64,000 bases of DNA from Sphingobium subterraneum (GCF_014199435.1 NZ_JACIJP010000001.1:62001-126000); one strand, 5' to 3'; positions 18,151 through 26,828 are shown, counted from the stretch's first letter. The notes: generated by a model from the sequence alone, not told the origin. Program-made: numbers and translations.

Positions 18151-18810
18151 ATGGCTGCGACAAAGGGAGGAAGCTGGGACAGGCTTTTGGACGCCGCCGA
18201 GCACGTCTTCTCGGAAAAGGGATATGACGCGGCCACCACGCGACAGATCGCCGCCCTCTCCGGGGACACTCTTGGGACGCTGAGTTATCATTTCAAGACG
18301 AAGGACGTCCTCCTTCGAGAGGTGCTTACGCGGCGTTTTGAGGAGATGAACGGACTCCGCCGCGCAATGTACAACGATTTCTTGATGAAGCGCGGGGGAG
18401 GGGTCCCCGATCTGGACGAGGCGATTACCGCAATCGTCTTGCCGATGATGAAATTGGCGCTGAAGGGTGAACCGGGCTGGCGAAATTATATCAGTTTGTT
18501 TTGCCGACTGATGTACGTGACCACTGAGGATCATAATAAGATCATTCCCCAGTTGCTCGATCCGATCGGTATCGAACTCTTGGGTTGGCTGAAGGCGGCT
18601 TGTCCTCCTTCCACACATACCAACCTGGCCTATGCCTATCAGTTTATGATCGGGTGCATGCTGGACAGCGTTGTCGAGGCCAAAAATGACCGATTGAACC
18701 GCATTTCGGCAGGTGCCGCGAGCGCCGCGAATTTTTTGGCCGTGAGCGAACGGCTGCTTCCTTTCGTTATTGCCGGAACAAAGGCCGTTCTCAACATTCC
18801 TCCCCGCTGA
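18151..18810 (+). CDS. TetR family transcriptional regulator
   Basis: The 219-residue protein has an N-terminal TetR helix-turn-helix: DRLLDAAEHVFSEKGYDAAT, TRQIAALSGDTLGTLSYHF, then KDVLLREVL. The C-terminal ligand domain resembles the TetR_C group seen in catabolic regulators but gives no ligand. GGAGA lies about 6 nt before the ATG. It is the first gene of the catabolic island. Near-identical palindromes at 18856-18881 and 23343-23366 overlap promoters of the MBL and receptor genes and are its most likely operators. It has no such site in front of itself, so it is probably not autoregulated through them. Confidence 0.92.
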   Translation: MAATKGGSWDRLLDAAEHVFSEKGYDAATTRQIAALSGDTLGTLSYHFKTKDVLLREVLTRRFEEMNGLRRAMYNDFLMKRGGGVPDLDEAITAIVLPMMKLALKGEPGWRNYISLFCRLMYVTTEDHNKIIPQLLDPIGIELLGWLKAACPPSTHTNLAYAYQFMIGCMLDSVVEAKNDRLNRISAGAASAANFLAVSERLLPFVIAGTKAVLNIPPR

Positions 18811-18851
18811 CGGAGCGACAGGATAGTGGACCTATCCAGACCAATTGCAGG

Positions 18852-18881
18852 TTGACAGTCGGTCGATCGTACGACAGACTG
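18852..18881 (+). promoter_or_regulatory. Promoter plus palindromic operator before the MBL-P450 genes
   Basis: A perfect -35 box TTGACA (18852-18857) overlaps the palindrome at 18856-18881, which has arms CAGTCGGTCG and CGACAGACTG around ATCGTA with one mismatch between arms. The position 17 nt after TTGACA, CAGACT, would be a weak -10 inside the operator. Binding here would block the promoter. The sequence recurs at 23339 with one base changed. Confidence 0.75.
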
Positions 18882-18911
18882 CATGAAATCAAAATTGGGA
18901 GAGTAGAGCGG

Positions 18912-19916
18912 ATGTCGAAGTGGGCGTATAACAAGGGACTTCAGGAGATTGGACCTGGCGCATATGCTTATCTGCAGCCGGACGGATCCTGGGGTTGGAA
19001 CAACGCCGGCCTTATCACGGATGGCGATCAAAGTTTACTTGTCGACACGCTGTTCGGCCTGAAACTGACCGGTGAAATGCTGGCAACAATGGCGGACGCC
19101 ATTCCTGCCGCGCAAAATATCAACATTCTTGTAAATACGCATAACGACGCGGATCACATTTTCGGCAATCAGCTTGTGAAGGGCGCGCATATCCTGGCAT
19201 CCAAGGCGGCAGCCGATGAATTTCTGAATGTGACGCCGGAGGACTATCGCAAGATATTTGGCAATTGGCAGGAGTTGGGGGCAGGCGCCCACTATATTCA
19301 TGAGAATTGCGCGTTGACCGTTGAGGACGCTGCGGGCGTGGTCGTCACCTTGCCGCATGAAACGTTCCTGAAAGAAAAGCGCCTCAAGGTTGGCGACAAG
19401 GACGTCATCCTTACGGCAGTGGGACCTGCCCATTCAAGCGGTGACGTGCTCGTCCACTCGGTCCAGGACCGCGTTGTCTATACAGGTGACTTGCTGTTCA
19501 ACCAATCGTTCCCCGTGCTTTGGGAGGGGTCTATCGAGGGGTGGATCGCTGCATGCGATCACATCCTCTCGCTCGACGTGGACGTGGTGATGCCGGGCCA
19601 TGGCCCCATTGCCGAGAAGTCCAACATCGTGGAATTTCGTGATTTCATGGTTCGGTTCCGGGCGGAAACGCGAGCGCGGTTCGATGCCGGTCTGTCCATC
19701 ATGGATGCGGCCCTTGAAATATCCGAACTTCCCGATCTTCCGGACTGGGATCTGCCCGAACGGATCATCGGCGCCGTGAATTTCCTTTACCGTAGGTACG
19801 GCAGCCCGGAAGCGACGGGCAATTTTCTGGAAATCTACGGGCTTTTCGATCGCTTTCTGGACAAGCGCGCGAAGCGCGCCGCTGCCGATCATTCGGCGTG
19901 CGGACATTCGCATTAG
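18912..19916 (+). CDS. MBL-fold metallo-hydrolase
   Basis: The 334-residue protein has the metallo-beta-lactamase fold order: LVDTLFGLKL, the metal motif NTHNDADHIFGNQL, GPAHSSGDVLVH, YTGDLLFNQ and VVMPGHGPI. The canonical HxHxDH reads H-N-D-A-D-H, so the second His is Asp, a variant seen in some MBL subgroups. A C-terminal helical region of about 90 residues follows, and the tail is His-rich. A hydrolytic role on a lactone or ester of the pathway is inference. ATG 18912 was chosen over the TTG inside the operator because GGGAGAG precedes it. Confidence 0.86.
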   Translation: MSKWAYNKGLQEIGPGAYAYLQPDGSWGWNNAGLITDGDQSLLVDTLFGLKLTGEMLATMADAIPAAQNINILVNTHNDADHIFGNQLVKGAHILASKAAADEFLNVTPEDYRKIFGNWQELGAGAHYIHENCALTVEDAAGVVVTLPHETFLKEKRLKVGDKDVILTAVGPAHSSGDVLVHSVQDRVVYTGDLLFNQSFPVLWEGSIEGWIAACDHILSLDVDVVMPGHGPIAEKSNIVEFRDFMVRFRAETRARFDAGLSIMDAALEISELPDLPDWDLPERIIGAVNFLYRRYGSPEATGNFLEIYGLFDRFLDKRAKRAAADHSACGHSH

Positions 19917-19930
19917 GAGAATATATTCTC
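19917..19930. repeat. Perfect 14-bp AT-centred palindrome between MBL and P450 genes
   Basis: GAGAATATATTCTC begins directly after the MBL stop codon and 22 nt before the P450 ATG. It could form a small hairpin in the mRNA or be a protein-binding site. No factor is recognised. Confidence 0.5.
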
Positions 19931-19952
19931 AAAGAAAAAAGGAGAGAGACCG

Positions 19953-21230
19953 ATGTCTGACGTGGCGGAAATATCCGACAAGGCATTGATGCCCCCGGCA
20001 ATAGCGGAGCGTATTGTCAGTCCCGCCGCATTTGCGGAGTGGAACGGAATCAACGCGGATTTTGCGTATCTTCGGCGTGAGTTGCCATTGGCGATGGCCT
20101 CGCCCGAGGGTTATGATCCGTTTTGGGTGGTTACCAGGTACGCCGACGTGCGGGAAGTCAGCCATCAGCCTGACATATTCCCCTCCAACGGTTATCGTTG
20201 CATCTTGTCCAGCAAGGCCGCGCTGGCGGAAATGGACGCTCCCGGCGCCCCGCCTTTCCTGCGCGCGCTCATCACCATGGACCCACCGGAGCACTGGGCC
20301 AATCGGCGCCTTACTTTTGCAGATTTCGCTCCCAAGGGCGTCAAGGGTCTGGAAGAGTCGATCCGGGCCATTGCCGTTCAGTCGGTCGAGGAATTTCTGG
20401 CGAAGGGTGGATCGGCTGATTTTGTCGAGGACGCCGCGTTACGCTATCCGCTTCGCGTCATCCTGAAATTGCTGGGCCTTCCGAGCGAGGACGAGGATCA
20501 CATCCTGCGTCTGACGCAAGCCTTTCAAAGCCCGCAGGATCCAGATTATGGTACGGCGGACGAAGGCGTCGCACTCGATCATAACGTGCTGGAAGACTAT
20601 AAGGACTATTTCTATGCGCTGGTCGATCGGCTGCGCGCAAACCCGGACAATTCCATCAGTTCCAAGATCGCAAACGGAATGGTGGATGGAAAGCTGCTCT
20701 CGCACTGGGAAGCCATGAGCCAGATGGTCGTCGTGGCCACAGCCGGGCACGATACGACCTCGGCGTCGACAGCGGGCGCAATGTGGGCACTGGCGGAGAG
20801 GCCGGACCTGGTCGACCGTATTCGGGCTGATCGTTCGCTCATTCCGCATTTGGTCGACGAAGGCGTCCGCTGGGCCAGTCCGCTGCTGAATTTCATGCGT
20901 ACCGCTGCGGTCGATTATGAGCTGCATGGCCAAACCATCCGCAAGGGCGACTGGGTCATGATGTCCTATCTTTCGGCAAACCGGGACGAGGATGTATTCG
21001 AGGATCCCGAGACGTTTTCGCTCGACCGTCCCCTGAATGTTCACCTTGGTTTCGGCCATGGCCCGCATCTTTGTCTGGGCCGAAATATAGCCAATCTTGA
21101 GATGCGCATTTTTTATGAAGAGCTGTTCAAGCGCTTGGCTTCGGTGGAGCTGGCAGGGCCGCCGACACGAACGCATTCGGCCAACCTCTGCTCGATCAAG
21201 AGTTTGCCGGTAAATTTCTCCTGTCTGTGA
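19953..21230 (+). CDS. Cytochrome P450
   Basis: The 425-residue soluble bacterial P450 has the oxygen-activating I-helix motif AGHDTT (264-269), the K-helix ExxR (E303-R306) and the heme loop FGHGPHLCLG with Cys374 as thiolate ligand. No membrane anchor is present, as expected for class I enzymes needing a ferredoxin and reductase, neither of which is in the window. Parts of the sequence resemble CYP108/CYP125-like groups, but I cannot assign a subfamily. AAGGAGAGAG lies just upstream of the ATG. The likely role is hydroxylation of the substrate early in the pathway. Confidence 0.95.
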   Translation: MSDVAEISDKALMPPAIAERIVSPAAFAEWNGINADFAYLRRELPLAMASPEGYDPFWVVTRYADVREVSHQPDIFPSNGYRCILSSKAALAEMDAPGAPPFLRALITMDPPEHWANRRLTFADFAPKGVKGLEESIRAIAVQSVEEFLAKGGSADFVEDAALRYPLRVILKLLGLPSEDEDHILRLTQAFQSPQDPDYGTADEGVALDHNVLEDYKDYFYALVDRLRANPDNSISSKIANGMVDGKLLSHWEAMSQMVVVATAGHDTTSASTAGAMWALAERPDLVDRIRADRSLIPHLVDEGVRWASPLLNFMRTAAVDYELHGQTIRKGDWVMMSYLSANRDEDVFEDPETFSLDRPLNVHLGFGHGPHLCLGRNIANLEMRIFYEELFKRLASVELAGPPTRTHSANLCSIKSLPVNFSCL

Positions 21231-21410
21231 CATAGCGAGCATCGCATCGGTCACGGAGTGTGTGATCGCGGCGTATCTCTCATGCGGCATCGGACGGATG
21301 GCGATCACGCGGTCGAACGCGCAGAAATGTCTCTGGGGCAATAAGCCGTCGGCCAATGCTGCGCACATGGAAGCCGGTGAAGCAGACGCCAAGGACCAAG
21401 GAACGAATTT

Positions 21411-21596
21411 ATGGAAGTGTTCGATCTTGTTCGCAAAGCCGCAATCGTGGCGGCGTCACCGTGCGGCATCCGCCGTCCGATTGCCGAAGCCGGACCACGG
21501 CGTGTGATCCCGCGCGCTCGTACCGGAAAACCGCACGATGTCACCGGCCAGAAGATCCTTGCTGATGGCCCGGCAGCGGTCCGCGGAGGCTTTTGA
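21411..21596 (+). pseudogene. SDR remnant with large internal deletion
   Basis: This 61-codon frame reads like the two ends of a short-chain dehydrogenase joined together. MEVFDLVRKAAIVAASPCGI aligns with the SDR start (FDLxGKxAIVTGASxGIG) but the glycine motif is damaged; the end, DVTGQKILADGPAAVRGGF, resembles the SDR C-terminus (VTGQxIxxDGG). About 190 residues between are missing. AAGGA lies 8 nt before the ATG, and the TGA overlaps the next ATG in ATGA, so translation could still couple to the next gene. The rest of the 365-bp gap (21231-21410) shows nothing I can identify. Confidence 0.55.
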
Positions 21597-22603
21597 TGAA
21601 GGCGCTGCTGTCCGTGAAGTCCGGTGGGCCTGAGACGCTCGAACTGACCGAGGTTCCTACGCCGGAGCCCGGCAAAGGCCAATTGCGTGTACGGGTGCTG
21701 GCCTGCGCCCTCAACTTTCCCGACGTCCTGATCATCGAGGATAAATATCAGTTCAAACCGGAACGTCCCTTTGCCCCGGGTGCCGAAATCTCTGGGGAGG
21801 TCGACGCGGTCGGCGAGGGCGTGACCGGCTGGGCCGTGGGGGATAGGCTGATCGCTGTCATTGTGCCCAATGGCGGGCTTGCGGAACAGGTCATTGTCAC
21901 GGCCGAGGCAGCCATTCCGATGCCCAAGGATGCCGACCCTGTTGAGGGTGCCGCCCTGATTTTCACTTATGGCACGACCATCCATGCGCTGATGGATCGG
22001 GGCAAGCTCAAGGCAGGGGAAACACTGCTTATTCTGGGTGCGGCTGGCGGTATCGGCCTGTCGGCCATTGAGATCGGCAAGGCTCTGGGCGCCACCGTCG
22101 TCGCGGCGGTTTCAAGTGAGGACAAGGCCGCTGCGGCGCGCGAGGCCGGTGCCGACCGCACGCTGATTTACGGCCGGGCTCCCTTTGACAAGGATGCGTC
22201 CCGTGCTTTGGCGAAGGCCTTCAAGGACGCGGTTGGCCCCGAAGGTGCCCACGTCATTTACGACCCTGTCGGTGGCGATTATGCGGAACCCGCATTGCGG
22301 AGCATCGCCTGGGAAGGGCGGTATCTGGTCGTCGGTTTCCCCGCGGGCATTCCGAAAATTCCCCTCAATCTCACGTTGCTGAAGGCGTGCGACGTGCGCG
22401 GGGTGTTTTGGGGGGCGTTCATGGAGCGAGAACCCGAACGGCACAGACGGCATGTCGATCAGTTGCTCGCCTGGTGGAGCGAGGGGCAAATCCGCCCACG
22501 CATCGACCGCGTCTATGATCTGGCCGACGGTGGCGCGGCCATCACACGCCTGGCCAGTCGATCGGCGATCGGAAAAGTCGTCGTGAAGGTCGCGTCGGAT
22601 TGA
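21596..22603 (+). CDS. NADPH:quinone oxidoreductase-type MDR enzyme
   Basis: The 335-residue medium-chain dehydrogenase/reductase lacks zinc ligands. It shows LACALNFPDVLIIEDKYQ, PGAEISGEVDAVGEGV, and the cofactor motif LLILGAAGGIGLSAIEIGKA, followed by VIYDPVGGDYAEPALRS, all typical of the QOR/Zta1 branch. It probably reduces or oxidises an enone or quinone-like intermediate with NADP(H). ATG 21596 is inside the preceding stop; a TTG at 21593 is less likely. It is followed by the VOC gene at 40 nt. Confidence 0.9.
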   Translation: MKALLSVKSGGPETLELTEVPTPEPGKGQLRVRVLACALNFPDVLIIEDKYQFKPERPFAPGAEISGEVDAVGEGVTGWAVGDRLIAVIVPNGGLAEQVIVTAEAAIPMPKDADPVEGAALIFTYGTTIHALMDRGKLKAGETLLILGAAGGIGLSAIEIGKALGATVVAAVSSEDKAAAAREAGADRTLIYGRAPFDKDASRALAKAFKDAVGPEGAHVIYDPVGGDYAEPALRSIAWEGRYLVVGFPAGIPKIPLNLTLLKACDVRGVFWGAFMEREPERHRRHVDQLLAWWSEGQIRPRIDRVYDLADGGAAITRLASRSAIGKVVVKVASD

Positions 22604-22643
22604 ACGCAATAAACAGACGTCCCTGAGTGAGCGAGGATTGCTT

Positions 22644-23198
22644 ATGTCGAACTTTGGCTTTGGTCGCCCCAAGGATGGGCTTATTCAGATGGCGTATACC
22701 GTGCCGGATGTTCGCAAGGCGATGGCCTACTGGACCGATCATATGAACGCCGGACCATGGTATCTTGTGGAGAATTTCTCGGGCGGCGATCCGGTCTATC
22801 GGGGCAGGCCCTGTGATGCGCTGATCAACGCCGCGCTGGGCTTTGCTGGCTCGATGCAGATCGAGCTGATCGAGCTGGCCAATGATGAGCCGGGAATTCA
22901 ACGTGATGCTATCCGCTCCTACGGATATGGTTTCCACCATTTCGGGCAAGCCTGCACCGATATCGAGGCGGAGCGCGCTCGCTATGAGGCTCTCGGCTAT
23001 GCGAACGTTTTTCATGCCTGGATGCCAAGCGGGGATGAGGTCTATTTCATGGAGGCGTCAGGACCGGATGGATACCGGCTGGTCGAGTTAATCTCGTCCG
23101 GTCCCGTCATTGATGCCGCCTTCACCAAAATGTGGAGGAGCTCGATTGATTGGAACGGCAGTCAGCCCGTTCGTCCGTTCGAGGAGCTGTTTCAATGA
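22644..23198 (+). CDS. VOC (glyoxalase-like) family protein
   Basis: The 184-residue protein has two beta-alpha-beta-beta-beta modules: IQMAYTVPDVRKAMAYWTDH and GYGFHHFGQACTDIEAERAR, with ligand-type His and the terminal acidic position in PDGYRLVELI. It fits the glyoxalase-like PF13669 group, which contains lyases, isomerases and epimerases; the reaction cannot be read from sequence. ATG 22644 is preferred to TTG 22638. It appears to be the last gene of the unit starting at the MBL gene. Confidence 0.85.
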   Translation: MSNFGFGRPKDGLIQMAYTVPDVRKAMAYWTDHMNAGPWYLVENFSGGDPVYRGRPCDALINAALGFAGSMQIELIELANDEPGIQRDAIRSYGYGFHHFGQACTDIEAERARYEALGYANVFHAWMPSGDEVYFMEASGPDGYRLVELISSGPVIDAAFTKMWRSSIDWNGSQPVRPFEELFQ

Positions 23199-23338
23199 TC
23201 GCTCCCGCCGATCCAAGGCTTTAACAGGCGGTAATGTTCGCGGCTGCCGCCCCTTCGTTTGGTGCAAGACGGAAGGCTGCGAGCGATGCGCCAAAGGTCA
23301 GGAAATCGGAAGTGGAGAAAGCCGGAAGCAATTTGATC

Positions 23339-23368
23339 TTGACAGTCGGTCGTTCGTACGACAGACAA
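23339..23368 (+). promoter_or_regulatory. Promoter plus operator before the TonB receptor
   Basis: TTGACA (23339-23344) is followed by the same operator as at 18852: over 28 nt only one base differs (position 23353, T for A). The palindrome spans 23343-23366. It lies 72 nt before the receptor ATG, in a 241-bp gap that otherwise shows nothing recognisable. The receptor is therefore probably coregulated with the MBL-P450 unit. Confidence 0.75.
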
Positions 23369-23439
23369 GAGGGCAATTAAGGCAGGTCGTCTCAAGGCCG
23401 CCAAACCACCGAGATTCGGTAAACAGAGGGAGGAAAAGC

Positions 23440-25698
23440 ATGAGAGTGTCTTCAAAGTATTTCTCAGCCACATGCGCAGTCATCGCCATCGCGATGGGAT
23501 GTTCAAGTTCGCTATACGCGCAAACGGACGCAGCGGCGCAGGCTGCCGACGATGATACGTCGATCGGCGACATCATTGTTACGGCGCAGAAGTCCGAAGA
23601 GAAGCTCTCGCGCGCGCCGCTCGCGGTAACGGCGCTGACCGGCGATGCTCTGGCGAAAAATCACATAACGGATGCTGCTTCCCTAGCCGCCTCGGTTCCC
23701 AGCATGAATTTTGGCATGTATGGCGGCACGGCTCGGCTTGCCATTCGCGGGGTTGGTTTCAACTCGATCAACGCGGGCGCGGAAGGGCGCGTTGCCTATT
23801 ATACCGACGGCATATACTTCAGCCGCCCGGCGACCGCTCTCAGCGGCTTCTATGATGTTGCACGTGTCGAGATCCTGCGCGGTCCGCAGGGTACCCTCTA
23901 CGGCCGCAATGCAACGGGCGGTGCTCTCAATGTCATCACCGCCGAACCGACGAGTGATCTGTCGGGCTATTTTACGCAGACCGTAGGCAACTATAATCTC
24001 TTCACCGAAGAAGGTGCGATTTCCGGCCCGTTGTCGGACAAGGTATCCGCACGTCTGGCGGTCAAGATTGTCAACCGCGACGGTTATGGCAAGAATTATG
24101 GTACCGGCAACGACGTCGATAACGCGGCAACGCAGAGCATTCGCGCCAAGCTGAAGTTTGAACCCACGGCCGAGACCACCATCACGGCGGCTTTCGACTA
24201 TCATCATGAGAATGATCGGAACTACGGCGGCCATTATGGCGGGCAGGCTTATCCGGCTGTGTTTCCGGTCATGCTCTCCACGCTGTTGACGCGTGCGCAA
24301 TTGGGCGGCCCGATCCCGCCGACGGTGCGCGACTATGATTCCCTCATCGACCCCAGCAACCGGCGCACATTCTATGGCGCCAGCCTGACAGTCGCGCATG
24401 ATCTGTCCTTTGGCACGGTCAAATCCATCACGGCGTACCGCCATTCAAACTACACGGACAAATATGCCGACGGAACCGGCGACGCTACGCCGCTGACCAA
24501 TGCGGAAAAATCGGACCAGATCAGCCAAGAGCTGCAGTTGTCGGGCGACTCCGACACGTTCAAATGGGTGGGCGGCCTCTATTATTTCCATGAACGCATC
24601 AATGGGCATGTCGACATTCCGCTCGGCGTGGATCTGCTCAACCTGCTGGGGCTTGGTCCCATTCCGGCGTCGCCCAACGGCTATGTCCATGGCTATTGGG
24701 CTGGTGGCATCGGCAAGACCGACACTGTGGCTGGCTATGGCCAGGTTACCTGGAAAATTACGCCGGAACTGGAGCTGACGGGCGGTGTCCGCTATGCGTG
24801 GGAACGGCACAAGGTGAAAGACTCGGTTCAGTTCGATTTCTCCGCCATGACCACGCCCAACCCGCTTTCGTCAGCGCTATTTACTCCTGCGCCCCGGTCG
24901 GATTCCGAAAAGTCCTTCACGCCGAAGGCGACGCTGTCCTACTTGTTCGCGCCGGACAGCACGGTCTATTTTACCGTGGCCAAGGGATATAAGAGCGGCG
25001 GCTTCGACCTCGGTGCGACGCAGGCTGTCGCCTACAATCCTGAAAAGCTCTGGGATTATGAAGGGGGCATCAAGACCCGCCTCTTTGGTGGACGCGTTCA
25101 GGCGAACCTCGCGGCGTTCTACTATGACTACAGCAATCTTCAGGTGTCGGTGATTGTTGGCAATATCGTCAATACGAAGAACGCTGCCAAGGCGCGGACC
25201 TACGGTTTCGAAGGCGAAATTCAGGCCATCCTGGCTCCGGGTCTCCGGCTCGATATGAATGGCAGCTATCTCAATGCGAAGTTCAAGGACTTCCGCACCG
25301 TCAATACGGATCTGCAGTCTGGTCCAGTCAACCAATATGCCGGCAACACGCTTCCCCAGTCGCCGAAATGGCAAGGACAGGCGGGGCTGGAATATACCTA
25401 CGATCTCGCGAACGGCGCGTCGCTGAGGTTCCGGGGAGACGTAAACTACACATCCCGGATCCACTTCTCTCCGTTCAACATCGACACGATTTCGCAAGGG
25501 GAATACACCAAGTTTGACGGCTCGATCGATTATATCGGCGCGTCCGACAAGTGGCAGGTCGGCGTCTATGTGAAGAACATTACGGACAAGACCACCACGG
25601 CGTCCGCTGTCGCCAACAGCTTTTTGGCGAGCAACAGCCTGCTGAGCTATTACGATCCGCCGCGCACCTATGGCGCGTACGTTACCGTGCGCTTCTGA
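23440..25698 (+). CDS. TonB-dependent outer membrane receptor
   Basis: The 752-residue protein has a signal peptide (about residues 1-26, ending SSLYAQ), a TonB-box-like stretch IGDIIVTAQKSEEK, a plug domain (PLAVTALTGDAL, VEILRGPQGTLYGRNATGG) and a C-terminal beta barrel ending TVRF with the terminal Phe. Its style is that of the large sphingomonad family of substrate receptors, not siderophore receptors. GGGAGGA precedes the ATG. Its operator and position in the catabolic island suggest it imports the pathway substrate across the outer membrane. Confidence 0.93.
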   Translation: MRVSSKYFSATCAVIAIAMGCSSSLYAQTDAAAQAADDDTSIGDIIVTAQKSEEKLSRAPLAVTALTGDALAKNHITDAASLAASVPSMNFGMYGGTARLAIRGVGFNSINAGAEGRVAYYTDGIYFSRPATALSGFYDVARVEILRGPQGTLYGRNATGGALNVITAEPTSDLSGYFTQTVGNYNLFTEEGAISGPLSDKVSARLAVKIVNRDGYGKNYGTGNDVDNAATQSIRAKLKFEPTAETTITAAFDYHHENDRNYGGHYGGQAYPAVFPVMLSTLLTRAQLGGPIPPTVRDYDSLIDPSNRRTFYGASLTVAHDLSFGTVKSITAYRHSNYTDKYADGTGDATPLTNAEKSDQISQELQLSGDSDTFKWVGGLYYFHERINGHVDIPLGVDLLNLLGLGPIPASPNGYVHGYWAGGIGKTDTVAGYGQVTWKITPELELTGGVRYAWERHKVKDSVQFDFSAMTTPNPLSSALFTPAPRSDSEKSFTPKATLSYLFAPDSTVYFTVAKGYKSGGFDLGATQAVAYNPEKLWDYEGGIKTRLFGGRVQANLAAFYYDYSNLQVSVIVGNIVNTKNAAKARTYGFEGEIQAILAPGLRLDMNGSYLNAKFKDFRTVNTDLQSGPVNQYAGNTLPQSPKWQGQAGLEYTYDLANGASLRFRGDVNYTSRIHFSPFNIDTISQGEYTKFDGSIDYIGASDKWQVGVYVKNITDKTTTASAVANSFLASNSLLSYYDPPRTYGAYVTVRF

Positions 25699-25838
25699 GG
25701 CCAGCGGCGCAATCTGAATACGTCGGCGCCTGGAACGGTCCGGGCGCCGACTTTAAATCCCCGGAAGCGCATATGGCGCCATGCCCGGCTCTAGCTCGCC
25801 CGGTACCGGCAAGACGGTTCAAATAAGCGGAGATTTCA

Positions 25839-26738
25839 ATGAAGCTGGTTACATTTCGCGGTCCCACGGGCGATGGTGTCGGCGCTATCCATTCCGACGG
25901 CTTTGTTGTCGATTTCGCAGGCATCGGAGCCGGATTTCCGACCACGATGCAGAACCTGATTGAAGCGGGTGACGACGCCCTGTCCCAGGCACGCCAGTGG
26001 GTGGCCCGGGCGCCTGCGGAGGCACGGCGCTCCATGGACGACATCCGGTTACTGGCGCCGCTCCCTCGCCCCATTCGCTTGCGCGATTCCATGCTGTTTC
26101 TGGAGCATCTGGAGGTGGCGCTGGCCAAGTTAGGGATCGATATGCACCCCGAATTCAAGCGCCAGACGATTTATGTCAACAGCGACACCGCCCATATATT
26201 TGGGCCGGGCGACGATGTGCCGTTCCCGATCGATACCGACTGGATCGACTATGAACTGGAATGGGCCTGCGTCATCGGTAAGCGGGGAGTGGCCGTCAAG
26301 GCGGAGGACGCCCGCAGCCACATCTTCGGCTACACGGTGTTCAACGACTGGTCCGCACGCGATCTTCAAACGACCTTCCTTCAAACCGGTGCCGGCCCCG
26401 GAACGGGCAAGGATTTCGGCAACAGCATCGGTCCCTGCATTGCGACGGTCGATGAATTCGAGGACCCCTATGCGCTGAAGATGTCGGCGCATGTAAACGG
26501 CGAACTGTGGAGCAGCGGCTCCACCAGCACCATGTTCCACAAGTTTGAAGACGCGATCTCCAACAGCAGCCGGATTGCGCCGCTTACGCCGGGTGAGATT
26601 ATCGGATCGGGGACGGTCCTCAATGGCTGCGGCTTTGAGCTCGATCGTAAGTTGTCGGTTGGCGATGAAGTGCGCCTGGAGGTTGAAGGGATCGGCGTGT
26701 TGAGCAACCGCGTGACACGTCTTCAGGAAGATATGTAG
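25839..26738 (+). CDS. Fumarylacetoacetate hydrolase (FAH) family protein
   Basis: The 299-residue protein has the FAH catalytic domain in its last two thirds: the metal-binding acidic set in DYELEWACVIGK, then GYTVFNDWSARDLQ and GKDFGNSIGP. Family members cleave C-C bonds in acylpyruvates or beta-diketone-like acids, or hydrate/decarboxylate related substrates. Here it may cleave a ring-opened intermediate. It starts 140 nt after the receptor gene and is followed by two hairpins, the second a strong terminator, so it ends the receptor transcript. Confidence 0.9.
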   Translation: MKLVTFRGPTGDGVGAIHSDGFVVDFAGIGAGFPTTMQNLIEAGDDALSQARQWVARAPAEARRSMDDIRLLAPLPRPIRLRDSMLFLEHLEVALAKLGIDMHPEFKRQTIYVNSDTAHIFGPGDDVPFPIDTDWIDYELEWACVIGKRGVAVKAEDARSHIFGYTVFNDWSARDLQTTFLQTGAGPGTGKDFGNSIGPCIATVDEFEDPYALKMSAHVNGELWSSGSTSTMFHKFEDAISNSSRIAPLTPGEIIGSGTVLNGCGFELDRKLSVGDEVRLEVEGIGVLSNRVTRLQEDM

Positions 26739-26748
26739 GCAACGGCGC

Positions 26749-26828
26749 GCCAGGAAATGCCGCCTCGGCGGCTATCCTGGCACTGCCCTGACATGTCCGT
26801 GTGATGGCTCTCGCGGCCATCACTTTTT
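26749..26828 (+). terminator. Tandem hairpins with rho-independent terminator after the FAH gene
   Basis: The first hairpin (26749-26781) has nested arms GCCAGGA/TCCTGGC and GCCGCC/GGCGGC. The second has arms GTGATGGC (26801-26808) and GCCATCAC (26816-26823) followed directly by TTTTT, a classical terminator. It separates the receptor-FAH unit from the BKACE gene. Confidence 0.85.

Noticed and set aside
18852..18911. TTG-initiated N-terminal extension of the MBL protein
   Set aside because: The TTG is the first base set of the -35 box and the extension runs through the operator; ATG 18912 has its own ribosome-binding site.
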